Assembly (NCBI GenBank): GCA_945890485.1
Contig: CAMDCN010000016.1
Coordinates: 62,001-126,000 of the forward strand
Length of the DNA stretch: 64,000 nt
From: Candidatus Sulfopaludibacter sp. SbA3
Lineage (GTDB): Bacteria; Acidobacteriota; Terriglobia; Bryobacterales; Bryobacteraceae
Reading direction: 5' to 3'
The stretch's first letter is position 1. Every line of letters begins with the position of its first letter. Under the pieces are notes generated by a model. That model made no database searches and was not told the origin of the DNA. It worked only from the letters and a program-made list of their open reading frames with translations. Shown here piece by piece: positions 16,403 through 24,140 of the stretch. A program made the position numbers and the translations under genes.

Positions 16403-18187
16403 ATGACATTTTCGCGCCGGCAGTTCCTGGGCGCCGCGTCGTCCGCGTTGCTGGCTCAGCCGGCCCCGCGGCCCAACGTGGTGTTTGTGATGACCGATGA
16501 CCAGGGGTATGGGGACTTGGCCTGCCACGGGAATCCCGTGCTGAAAACGCCGAACCTCGACGCCCTCTATGCGCAGTCTGTCCGATTGACAAACTACCAT
16601 GTCAGCCCGACCTGCGCCCCCACCCGCGCCGCGTTGCTCACCGGGCGGTATTCGAACCTGGCCGGCCCCTGGCATACGATTCAGGGGCGCAGTATTCTCC
16701 ATCACAACGAACGGACCGTAGCGGAGAGCCTCCGGACCGCCGGCTACCGCACCGGAATCTTCGGGAAATGGCACCTGGGGGATAACTACCCGAGCCGCCC
16801 GCAGGACAAGGGATTCGACGAAGTCCTCAGCCACGGCGGCGGAGGCATCTGGCAAACTCCGGACCACTTCGGCAACGACTACTTCGACGACACCTACCGG
16901 CACAACGGGAAGCTGAAGAAGTTCAACGGCTTCTGCACCGACGTGTTTTTCCGCGAGGCCCAGCGGTTCATCGATCAAGCTTCAAGGGCGAAACAACCCT
17001 TCTTCTGTTACCTGCCAACGAACGCGCCGCATGGGCCCATGTGGGCTCCGGCAGAGAATGAGGCCCACTATCAAAACGTGAAAGGCCTGAAGGAAGCCGG
17101 CTTCTACGGAATGATCGAGAACATCGACGAGAACGTCGGACGGCTCCGGCGGCATCTGGAGGCGGCCGGTCTGGCGGCCAACACGATCTTCATCTTCACG
17201 ACCGACAACGGTACGGCGTCCGGCGCCCAGGTCTTCAATGCAGGAATGCGCGGCGCGAAGGGGTCGGCGTATGAGGGCGGTCATCGGGTGCCATTCTTCT
17301 TGCACTGGCCGGCGGGCGGTTACACAAAGGGCCGGGATGTGAAGCAGTTGACGGCCCACATCGACGTGTTGCCAACGTTGCTCGAACTGACCGGCGTGGC
17401 GCGTGAGGCGGCGGCCCTGCCGCTGCACGGACGTTCGATGGTCCCGCTGCTGCGCGGACAAGTTTTGACCGAGCGGTCGGTGGTCGTCGACTCCCAGCGG
17501 GAGGAGGAGTTACTGCCGTGGAGGCAGGCGGCGGTGATGACGGAGCGGTGGCGATTAGTCAGCCCGGGTCCAGGTGGCGCCGCCGGCGAACCGCGGAAGT
17601 TGGAGCTGTACGACGTGCTGGCGGACCCCGGGCAGAAGACGGATTTGGCGGCAGCGGAACCGGCGGTTGTGGCGCGGTTGAAGAGCGACTATGAAAGCTG
17701 GTGGGCGACGGTGGCAGCGCGGGCCCGGGAATACGCGCGGATCGTGATCGGCGATCCGAAAGAGAATCCGGTCCGGCTAACGGCGCACGATTGGCACGGG
17801 GCGGGGGCCTTGGCGACGTGGAATCAGAAGTCGATTCTGCAGGGGCCGGTCGCGAACGGGTTTTGGGCTTTGGAAGCGCGGGCGGGCCGCTACCGGTTTG
17901 CGCTACGCCGGTGGCCGGCCGAGTTGGGTTTGGCTTTGGGGACGGGATATACGCCGGAGCCGGGGAACCGGGAGCAAACGCCGGGCAAAGCAATCGCAGG
18001 GCTGCAGCTAGCGCGGATTAAGATCGGAGGCATCGAGCGAGAGATGAAGGTGGATCCCGGCAAAGCGTCGGTCGAGTTCGAAGTGCGCCTGCCGCCTGGC
18101 CCGATGGAGTTGCGGACTTGGCTGATTGCCAAAGATGGGACCGAGCGCGGGGCCTACTACGTAGATGTGAAACGGGTGGGGCAGTGA
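16403..18187 (+). CDS. Arylsulfatase, Cys-type, Tat signal
   Basis: This 594-residue exported enzyme has a Tat-like signal (FSRRQFLGAASSALLAQ), a metal site NVVFVMTDDQGYGDLACHG, and the formylglycine motif CAPTRAALLTGR with Cys71. Thr replaces the more common Ser, which the sulfatase signature allows. Further marks are FGKWHLGDNYPSRPQDKGFD and TTDNGTASG (metal ligands). About 120 extra C-terminal residues after the sulfatase core form a beta-sandwich-like tail (WALEARAGRYRFALRRWPAE). Base use differs from the first sulfatase: this gene is markedly G-rich at third positions, while 14547-15857 is C-rich. The two are therefore not a simple tandem duplicate. The substrate is probably a sulfated polysaccharide, by inference. 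Confidence 0.92.
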   Translation: MTFSRRQFLGAASSALLAQPAPRPNVVFVMTDDQGYGDLACHGNPVLKTPNLDALYAQSVRLTNYHVSPTCAPTRAALLTGRYSNLAGPWHTIQGRSILHHNERTVAESLRTAGYRTGIFGKWHLGDNYPSRPQDKGFDEVLSHGGGGIWQTPDHFGNDYFDDTYRHNGKLKKFNGFCTDVFFREAQRFIDQASRAKQPFFCYLPTNAPHGPMWAPAENEAHYQNVKGLKEAGFYGMIENIDENVGRLRRHLEAAGLAANTIFIFTTDNGTASGAQVFNAGMRGAKGSAYEGGHRVPFFLHWPAGGYTKGRDVKQLTAHIDVLPTLLELTGVAREAAALPLHGRSMVPLLRGQVLTERSVVVDSQREEELLPWRQAAVMTERWRLVSPGPGGAAGEPRKLELYDVLADPGQKTDLAAAEPAVVARLKSDYESWWATVAARAREYARIVIGDPKENPVRLTAHDWHGAGALATWNQKSILQGPVANGFWALEARAGRYRFALRRWPAELGLALGTGYTPEPGNREQTPGKAIAGLQLARIKIGGIEREMKVDPGKASVEFEVRLPPGPMELRTWLIAKDGTERGAYYVDVKRVGQ

Positions 18188-18192
18188 GGGGG

Positions 18193-18222
18193 TTGCGCTC
18201 TGAGTATTACGGAAAGTAGAAT
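18193..18222 (+). promoter_or_regulatory. Promoter of the higBA pair
   Basis: A -35 TTGCGC (18193-18198), an 18-base spacer and a -10 TAGAAT (18217-18222, five of six to consensus) lie just upstream. The predicted start of transcription falls at or next to the GTG of higB (18229), so the toxin message may be leaderless. Toxin-antitoxin promoters are normally repressed by the antitoxin or the complex; no obvious palindrome is seen here. Confidence 0.55.
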
Positions 18223-18228
18223 AGTTTC

Positions 18229-18507
18229 GTGATTCGGTCATTTCGGGACCGCGAGACCACGGATTTATTCGACCGCTATGCGTCGAGGCGATGGAGCTCG
18301 ATAGCGCGGCCGGCCTTACGGAAATTACAGATTTTGCATCGGGCGAAGGACCTGATTGACCTTCGCGTCCCGCCGGGAAATCGGTTGGAGGCACTGGAAG
18401 GCGATCGGGTCGGCCAGTACAGCATTAGGATCAATGATCAATATCGGCTTTGCTTCCGGTGGGACGAAGGCGATGCGTTTGACGTGGAATTGACGGACTA
18501 CCACTGA
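18229..18507 (+). CDS. higB: HigB-type toxin (RelE superfamily)
   Basis: This 92-residue protein starts at GTG 18229. It matches host-inhibition toxin HigB: MIRSFRDRETTDLFDR at the N-terminus, ALRKLQILHRAKDLIDLRVPPGNRLEALEGDR in the middle, and the C-terminal strands GQYSIRINDQYRLCFRW followed by VELTDYH. HigB is a ribosome-dependent mRNA endonuclease of the RelE fold; the C-terminal strand residues and the final His are the usual active-site positions. The toxin gene comes before the antitoxin gene, as is characteristic of higBA. The stop codon is 12 bases before the antitoxin ATG, so the two are co-translated. Confidence 0.92.
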   Translation: MIRSFRDRETTDLFDRYASRRWSSIARPALRKLQILHRAKDLIDLRVPPGNRLEALEGDRVGQYSIRINDQYRLCFRWDEGDAFDVELTDYH

Positions 18508-18519
18508 TTGGAGGTACCA

Positions 18520-18822
18520 ATGGAACGGAAGCGAAATTTGAGTCCGGTGCACCCGGGAGAGATCTTGCGGGAGGAGTTTCTGGCCCCAATGGGCATATCG
18601 ATCAATGCACTGGCACGAGCACTACGGGTGCCTCCGAGCCAGGTTTCGGGGATTGTAAACGAGAAGCGTGGCATCAGTGCCTTGATGGCTCTGCGGTTGT
18701 CCCGCTACTTCGGCTGCTCCGCTGAACTCTGGCTGGGATTGCAGCAGGATTATGAGTTAGCGCGGGCGCTTGATCAGTCGGGGAGCCAAATTGCGGTCGA
18801 AGTACTGCCTCGGGCGAGCTGA
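18520..18822 (+). CDS. higA: HigA-type antitoxin (XRE helix-turn-helix)
   Basis: I start this at ATG 18520, which follows a strong GGAGGT ribosome site by 4-5 bases; an upstream TTG at 18508 would put that site inside the gene. The 100-residue product begins with the HigA mark NLSPVHPGEILREEFL and has a helix-turn-helix (SINALARALRVPPSQVSGIVNEKRGISALMALRLSRYF compressed into residues 30-70), then ELWLGLQQDYELARA. It should bind and neutralise HigB and repress the shared promoter. The strong ribosome site, against the probably leaderless toxin message, would favour antitoxin excess. Confidence 0.92.
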   Translation: MERKRNLSPVHPGEILREEFLAPMGISINALARALRVPPSQVSGIVNEKRGISALMALRLSRYFGCSAELWLGLQQDYELARALDQSGSQIAVEVLPRAS

Positions 18823-18845
18823 AGCGGGCCAACTGCCATAACCCT

Positions 18846-20150
18846 ATGCGAGCTTTCAATGTTGGACTTCTCGGTTGGGTGACGTTGGCGCTGGCGGCGG
18901 ACTGGCCGGAGTGGCGCGGAGCGGGGCGGCAGGGCGTCTGGACGGAGCGCGGGGTGTTGGAACGGGTCCCGGCCGAGGGGCTTAAAGTCAAGTGGCGCGT
19001 CCCCATAGGCGCCGGCTACTCCGGCCCAGCCATCGCGGGGGGACAGGTGTTCCTGCTCGATCATACGCCGCGCACCGGGAGCAGCCGGGTGACGGAGCGG
19101 GTGGTTTGCCTGGACGAAAAAACCGGCAGGCAGTTATGGACTCGTGAGTGGGAGGCCGACTATCGCGGACTTGACTACAACAACGGGCCGCGGGCGACTC
19201 CGACAGTGGACGGCGACCGGGTGTATGTTTTGGGGGCCAAGGGTTCACTCCGTTGTTTGCGCGTGAAGGACGGCCAGGAAATCTGGAGCGTCGATTTTGT
19301 GCGGGACTTCGGGACAGTCGTCCCGGGATGGGGGATGTCGAGCGCGCCGTTAGTCGTGGGGGAGAAGCTGATTGCGGTAGTTGGCGGCAAGGGGGACGGG
19401 AAGGTGGTGGCGTTCGCCAAGCGGACGGGCAAGGAGGTATGGCGGGCGCTATCGAGCGAGATCTCCGAGCCTGGATATTCGCAGCCGGTGCTGATTCAAC
19501 GGAGGAGACCGGAGGTGGTGATCTGGCATGCGGGGGCGCTGGAGGCGCTCGATCCAGAGACGGGCACGGTGAACTGGTCACACCCGTTCCGCGTGACGAT
19601 GAACACCCCGATTGCGACACCGGCTTGGAGCGGGAACAGTCTTCTGGTTTCTGGTTTCTTTGACGGGGCCCGCATGATGCGGCTGGACGGCGGGACGCCG
19701 GAATTAGTCTGGCGGAGTAACGAAGGCAATGAGATCCGGAGCGATAAGTTACACGCGCTGATGAGTCAGCCGCTAATCATGGGCGAGTATGTCTATGGCA
19801 TCTGCAGTTATGGGCAATTGCGCTGTCTCCGGCGGGATACGGGGGAGCGGGTATGGGAGTCGCAGGCCGCGACCGTGGAGCGCACGCGGAATGTTTCGGC
19901 TTGGCTGGTGCCAAACGGAGACCGTGTGCTGATTCTGAATGACCGGGGGGAGTTGGTAATGGCTCGCTTGTCACCGGCCGGGTATAGCGAGATTGGGAGA
20001 ACGAAGGTGATTGCGCCGACTTCGGCGGCCGGGGGAAGGCGCGAGTTCGGAGCCGTCGTCTGGTCCCACCCGGCGTTTGCAAACCGGCATATGGTGTGGC
20101 GGAACGACCGGGAAGTCGTGCGCGTCTCGCTCGACGCATCCGAGTATTAA
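18846..20150 (+). CDS. Secreted PQQ-type beta-propeller protein
   Basis: This 434-residue protein has a signal peptide (MRAFNVGLLGWVTLALA) and starts with DWPEWRGAGRQGVW, the usual opening of the outer-membrane-biogenesis/PQQ-like propeller family in Acidobacteria and Planctomycetes. Repeated blades show the pattern of a strand, then D-x-x-T-G-x-x-x-W: CLDEKTGRQLWTREW, LRVKDGQEIWSVDF, FAKRTGKEVWRALS, LDPETGTVNWSHPF and RRDTGERVWESQA. It probably folds as an eight-bladed propeller. No quinoprotein dehydrogenase catalytic residues or CxxCH are visible, so a binding or scaffolding role is more likely than oxidation. Confidence 0.85.
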   Translation: MRAFNVGLLGWVTLALAADWPEWRGAGRQGVWTERGVLERVPAEGLKVKWRVPIGAGYSGPAIAGGQVFLLDHTPRTGSSRVTERVVCLDEKTGRQLWTREWEADYRGLDYNNGPRATPTVDGDRVYVLGAKGSLRCLRVKDGQEIWSVDFVRDFGTVVPGWGMSSAPLVVGEKLIAVVGGKGDGKVVAFAKRTGKEVWRALSSEISEPGYSQPVLIQRRRPEVVIWHAGALEALDPETGTVNWSHPFRVTMNTPIATPAWSGNSLLVSGFFDGARMMRLDGGTPELVWRSNEGNEIRSDKLHALMSQPLIMGEYVYGICSYGQLRCLRRDTGERVWESQAATVERTRNVSAWLVPNGDRVLILNDRGELVMARLSPAGYSEIGRTKVIAPTSAAGGRREFGAVVWSHPAFANRHMVWRNDREVVRVSLDASEY

Positions 20151-20174
20151 ACTGGCCGGTGCGATACTGGCAGG

Positions 20175-22439
20175 ATGATACGGTTACTCGCCATTTTGCT
20201 TGTTAGTTCTGCCTTGGCCGCCGGGGCAACGATTGCGGAAAAGACGGCCGGGATGACAAAGTTGGACGGGCTGTTCCCTCTCTACTGGGACGGGAAGTCG
20301 GGAAACCTGTATCTCGAGATCTCACGATGGGGTGAAGAGGTTCTGCTTTACACGTCGTTGCCCGCCGGATTGGGCTCGAACGACATCGGGCTGGACCGCG
20401 GGCAGACCGGTCGGGCGCGGGTGGTTCGGTTTGAACGCGTGGGGCCGAAGGTGATGCTCATCGAGGGGAACCGTCGGTTCCGTTCGTCATCGGCGGACGC
20501 GGCAGAGCAGAAGGCGGTAGCAGATTCGTTTGCGAGCACCGTGCATTGGGGATTTGCCCCAGCAGCGGAGGAAGGACAGCGGGTGCTGATCGACGCGACC
20601 CCGTTCTTCGTACGCGACGGCCATGAGGCGGCGGCGACCGTGCGGCGGGCTCGGGCGGGAACCTATCGGGTGGATGCGTCCCGGAGCGCGGTGTGGATGG
20701 AACGTACAAAATCGTTTCCGCGCAATACGGAAGTGGAGGTGATGCTGACGTTCACCGGCGAGCCGCAGGGAGGCCTGGTCGGCAGCGTTTCGCCTTCAAC
20801 GGAGGCGTTTACCGTAAGGGAGCACTACAGCTTGGTGGCGTTGCCCGGCTCTGGATTCACGCCGAAGGCGCTCGACCCGCGGTCGAGCTTCAATGCGGTG
20901 ACCTACATGGATTATTCGACGCCCCTTGGAGAGCCAATGACGAAGCGGTGGGCCGTACGGCATCGGTTGCCGATCCGGTATTATCTCGATCCCGGCACGC
21001 CGGAACCGGTGCGGACGGCGCTACTTGAAGGCGCTCGATGGTGGGCACAAGCGTTTCCGGCCGGGCAGTATACGGTGGAGATGTTACCAGACGGAGCGGA
21101 CCCGATGGACGTCCGGTACAACATGATCAACTGGGTCCACAGGTCGACGAGAGGATGGAGCTATGGAGCGTCGATTGTGGACCCGCGGACGGGGGAGATT
21201 CTTAAAGGAAACGTGACGCTGGGGTCGCTGCGCGTCCGGCAGGACTACCTGATTGCCGAGGGGGTGTTGGCTCCCTATGAACGAGGCAAGGCGGTGAGCC
21301 CGGCGATGAAGGAAATGGGTTTGGCGCGGCTGCGGCAATTGTCGGCCCATGAGGTGGGGCATACCCTCGGCCTGGCCCATAACTTCGCGGCAAGCGTAAA
21401 CGGCAAGGCCAGCGTGATGGACTATCCGCATCCACAGATCGATCTCGACGCGAGTGGAAAGCCGACGCTCGCGAACGCCTACGCGACGGGGTTGGGAGAG
21501 TGGGACAAGATGGCGATTGGGTGGGGGTATCTGGGCGGAGCGTTGACGCTGGACCGCTTGCGTTTCTTAAGCGACCAGGACGCGCGGGACGAAGGCGGGG
21601 CCAGCCCCGTGGCGCACCTATGGGATAACGGGGCCGATGCGGTGGACGAACTGAACCGCGTGATGCTGGTGCGCCGAAAAATTCTGGCGCGGTTTGGCGA
21701 AGACAACCTGCCGATGAGCGAGCCGATGTCCTCTCTGGGCGATACCTTGGTTCCGATGTACCTCCTGCATCGCTATCAGACCGAAGCCGCGTCGAAAGTG
21801 ATTGGCGGAGTGGACTACACCTACGCGCTCCGGGGCGACGGACAGAAGATTGCAGAGCCGGTGAAACCGGCTGAACAGCGGCGGGCGTTGGCGGCTGTGC
21901 TGGCCACCATCGATCCCGCGGAGTTGGAGATTGCAGAGCGAATTCTTGCGCTCTTGCCGCCGCGAGCCTTTGGGTACGGAACCACGCGGGAGCAGTTCCG
22001 GAGCCGAACGGGGCTGACGTTCGATCCCGTGGGCGCGGCGGAAGCGGCGGCCAACCATACCGTGGGGCTCTTGTTTCATGCAGAGCGGGCCGGACGGCTG
22101 GAACAGTTGGCGGCGCGAGTGGCGGGGAGCCCGGGGTTCGGTGAGGTGATGCGCGCGGTGCTGGCGAAGACGGGAGTGAAGCGCCCCGGGATGCAGGGAG
22201 AGATCCAGAAGGCCGTGCGAACGGTGGTGATGCAGCATCTGATGGCGCTGGCTGCCAATGAGGAGGCCCAGGCCTCCGCGCGAGCGTTGGCGATGGACGG
22301 GTTATTGCAGATGAAAGCGGACGGGGCGTTGACGGCGGCGGCGATCGACCGGTTCGTCCGGGAAGGGAAGCCGCCAGCCATGGCGAAGCCGCTGGAGGCT
22401 CCGCCGGGCCAGCCGATCGGATGTGAGGATTGGTTCTGA
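20175..22439 (+). CDS. Secreted zinc metalloprotease, DUF5117/DUF4953 type
   Basis: This 754-residue protein has a signal peptide (MIRLLAILLVSSALAAGA). An N-terminal DUF5117-like beta domain comes first (KLDGLFPLYWDGKSGNLYLE, ASTVHWGFAPAAEEGQRVLID). A metzincin-like catalytic core follows, with zinc motif HEVGHTLGLAHNF: His392, Glu393, His396 and His402. A downstream SVMDYPHPQ supplies the Met-turn, and the C-terminal DUF4953 region has GLGEWDKMAIGWGYL. It should be a periplasmic or secreted endopeptidase; targets are unknown. It follows the PQQ-type gene by 24 bases, suggesting a shared message. Confidence 0.9.
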   Translation: MIRLLAILLVSSALAAGATIAEKTAGMTKLDGLFPLYWDGKSGNLYLEISRWGEEVLLYTSLPAGLGSNDIGLDRGQTGRARVVRFERVGPKVMLIEGNRRFRSSSADAAEQKAVADSFASTVHWGFAPAAEEGQRVLIDATPFFVRDGHEAAATVRRARAGTYRVDASRSAVWMERTKSFPRNTEVEVMLTFTGEPQGGLVGSVSPSTEAFTVREHYSLVALPGSGFTPKALDPRSSFNAVTYMDYSTPLGEPMTKRWAVRHRLPIRYYLDPGTPEPVRTALLEGARWWAQAFPAGQYTVEMLPDGADPMDVRYNMINWVHRSTRGWSYGASIVDPRTGEILKGNVTLGSLRVRQDYLIAEGVLAPYERGKAVSPAMKEMGLARLRQLSAHEVGHTLGLAHNFAASVNGKASVMDYPHPQIDLDASGKPTLANAYATGLGEWDKMAIGWGYLGGALTLDRLRFLSDQDARDEGGASPVAHLWDNGADAVDELNRVMLVRRKILARFGEDNLPMSEPMSSLGDTLVPMYLLHRYQTEAASKVIGGVDYTYALRGDGQKIAEPVKPAEQRRALAAVLATIDPAELEIAERILALLPPRAFGYGTTREQFRSRTGLTFDPVGAAEAAANHTVGLLFHAERAGRLEQLAARVAGSPGFGEVMRAVLAKTGVKRPGMQGEIQKAVRTVVMQHLMALAANEEAQASARALAMDGLLQMKADGALTAAAIDRFVREGKPPAMAKPLEAPPGQPIGCEDWF

Positions 22440-22453
22440 GTGGTGGGCGCTCG

Positions 22454-23326
22454 CTACCGCGCCCACAAGCCGATTTCGTTCTCGCCAGCCGCCATCGCCA
22501 CCCATTTGCCATTGGGCGAAAACGCAAGCGAAGCCACCCGGTGCGGAGCGCGTAGCGTCCTCAAGATCTTGCCCGTAGCCAAGTCCCAGAACACGACCTT
22601 CACGGGATTCTTTTCCGCCAGCACATCAAACCCGCCAGTGACGATGGTCTTGCTGTCGGGCGAGATCGCCAAAGCCGAAATGGTTTCGCCGTGGCCGCCG
22701 AGTTTCTTAATTAGCGCGAAGGTCTTGGTGTCCCAAATGTAGACGGTCTCGTCCAGCCCGGCCATCACCAGCCGCTGACCGTCCGGGGTAAACTCCGCGG
22801 CGAACATGGCGCCCGTGAGGTCCTCCATCTTCTTAACCAGCTCTCCGCTCGCTGTCCGCCACACTCGTACGTCGTTGTCGTAATTGGTGCTGACCAGCAG
22901 GCCCCCGTCGGGCGAGAACCGCAGCGCCGCGGTGCCGCCGATGCCATCGGCAAGCACGTGACGCTGCTTGCCGGTGGCGACTTCGCGGATCTCAACCCGC
23001 TGGTCGGCGGTGCTGGCCGCAGCCAACCAGCGGCCGTCGCTCGACAGGGAGGCCCGGTTCATCGCGACGTTGTTCATGATCTGGACCTGGCGGTCGGCCG
23101 TGAGGTCCCAGACCCGCATGTTAGCTTTGTCTACCCGTTCCGCCCACCGGTCGGCGGAGAGCAGCGAACTACGGGGCGGAACCTTCTTTTCATGGGTGAG
23201 TTTACCGGTCTCGACGGTCCACGTCCGGATGGTGTTATCCCGGCACAGGGCCGAAATAGTAAGTCCATCCTTCGAGAATTCGAGGGTGCCGGGAATAGCG
23301 GCTGCCGTCAAGCTGCGGTCGGCCAT
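22454..23326 (-). CDS. WD40-repeat protein
   Basis: This 290-residue protein lacks a signal peptide and is built of about seven WD40-like repeats. Visible blade ends are IRTWTVETGKL, MRVWDLTADRQV, VEIREVATGKQ, VRVWRTASGEL, VYIWDTKTFAL, VVFWDLATGKI and IGLWAR, each preceded by an S-x-D/N-G-K/R-x-L/V turn such as FSPDGGLLVS. It should form one seven-bladed propeller for protein-protein contacts. The start directly abuts the stop of the dioxygenase gene, so it is the second cistron of that pair. WD40 scaffolds next to exported enzymes are common in this phylum; the partner is unknown. Confidence 0.85.
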   Translation of the reverse strand: MADRSLTAAAIPGTLEFSKDGLTISALCRDNTIRTWTVETGKLTHEKKVPPRSSLLSADRWAERVDKANMRVWDLTADRQVQIMNNVAMNRASLSSDGRWLAAASTADQRVEIREVATGKQRHVLADGIGGTAALRFSPDGGLLVSTNYDNDVRVWRTASGELVKKMEDLTGAMFAAEFTPDGQRLVMAGLDETVYIWDTKTFALIKKLGGHGETISALAISPDSKTIVTGGFDVLAEKNPVKVVFWDLATGKILRTLRAPHRVASLAFSPNGKWVAMAAGENEIGLWAR

Positions 23327-23965
23327 CTACGCTTTCTCCAGGACGATGTCGAAGCGAATTTCGGCGCGCGGAGCGGCAGGGCCCTCGAAGAGTTTGACCG
23401 GCATAATGAGCTCGCGATTGGCGGCCAAATTGCGCTTGTTCCAGTTTTTTACCGGGTCGCCTTCGAAGAAAGGGTCAGTGGCGAAGTAAGCTTGCGTGAT
23501 GAGCGACTTGTGGCCAGGAGCGGCAATCAGATAGTGGATGTGCTGAGCGGGACGGTCGCCATAGTGCCCAGGCATAACGGTTTCCACCGCGTAGTCGCCC
23601 TTGGCATCGGGCGTTACTTTCGTACGGAATTTGTACCCGCGGGTGTCGTAGCGTCCGGCGTGGTCGGCGTGCCAGAAGTCGACCGTGGCGCCTTCTACAA
23701 GTTGCCCTTTTACGTTCACGACGCGGCCCGAGACGAGCAGTGGAAAGCCGGGATCTTTGGGTCCGCGCAGGGTGCGCAGATTGGGAGCGCCCTTGCGGAA
23801 GAAGGGTCCGAGGACGTCCGCGGCGGTTGGTTTCATTGCCTGCTTCTCGGCTTCCTCCCAGTACGCCAGCAATTGAGTTTGGGATAGGGCGCCGGAGCCC
23901 GCGATAAGGCCTCCGGTGATGCAGCGCTCCATAATTTCACGGCGGCTGAGCTTGGCAAGTTTCAT
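23327..23965 (-). CDS. Intradiol ring-cleavage dioxygenase-like protein with export signal
   Basis: I start this at ATG 23965 (212 residues), behind a good GAGGA ribosome site; a GTG at 23983 is also possible. The N-terminus has a Tat-like SRREIMERCITGGLIAGSGAL. The body is the intradiol dioxygenase beta-sandwich: VSGRVVNVKGQLVEGATVDFW, HADHAGRYDTRGYKFRT and the MPGHYGDRPAQHIHYLIAA segment. The two Tyr (in GRYD and PGHY) and two His (HIH) correspond to the Fe(III) ligands of protocatechuate 3,4-dioxygenase and catechol 1,2-dioxygenase. It may cleave catechol-type aromatics outside the cytoplasm. Substrate unknown. Confidence 0.87.
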   Translation of the reverse strand: MKLAKLSRREIMERCITGGLIAGSGALSQTQLLAYWEEAEKQAMKPTAADVLGPFFRKGAPNLRTLRGPKDPGFPLLVSGRVVNVKGQLVEGATVDFWHADHAGRYDTRGYKFRTKVTPDAKGDYAVETVMPGHYGDRPAQHIHYLIAAPGHKSLITQAYFATDPFFEGDPVKNWNKRNLAANRELIMPVKLFEGPAAPRAEIRFDIVLEKA

Positions 23966-24140
23966 GTATCGGTCCTCGTTCACTCGCTGAGCTTACTCGA
24001 CCTGGAATCGGGCTGCAAGCGGTGAGCCTCAAGATACCCGGTTCTTCGATCAGGATTCTGGTGCCGAGTTCACACGAGCGCTCCTTCGCCAGCCCTACGC
24101 TGCATCCGGTATCAAGCCGACAGTCGCTCTTGATGCTGTG

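Noticed and set aside
14547-18187. The two sulfatase genes as a recent tandem duplication
   Set aside because: They differ in length, in motif (CTPSR against CAPTR), in C-terminal domain and strongly in base composition, so they are separate family members.
21202-22527. A 441-residue minus-strand frame opposite the DUF5117-type protease
   Set aside because: Composition is Ser/Pro/Arg-rich without motifs, and the opposite strand holds a protease with an intact zinc site and Met-turn.
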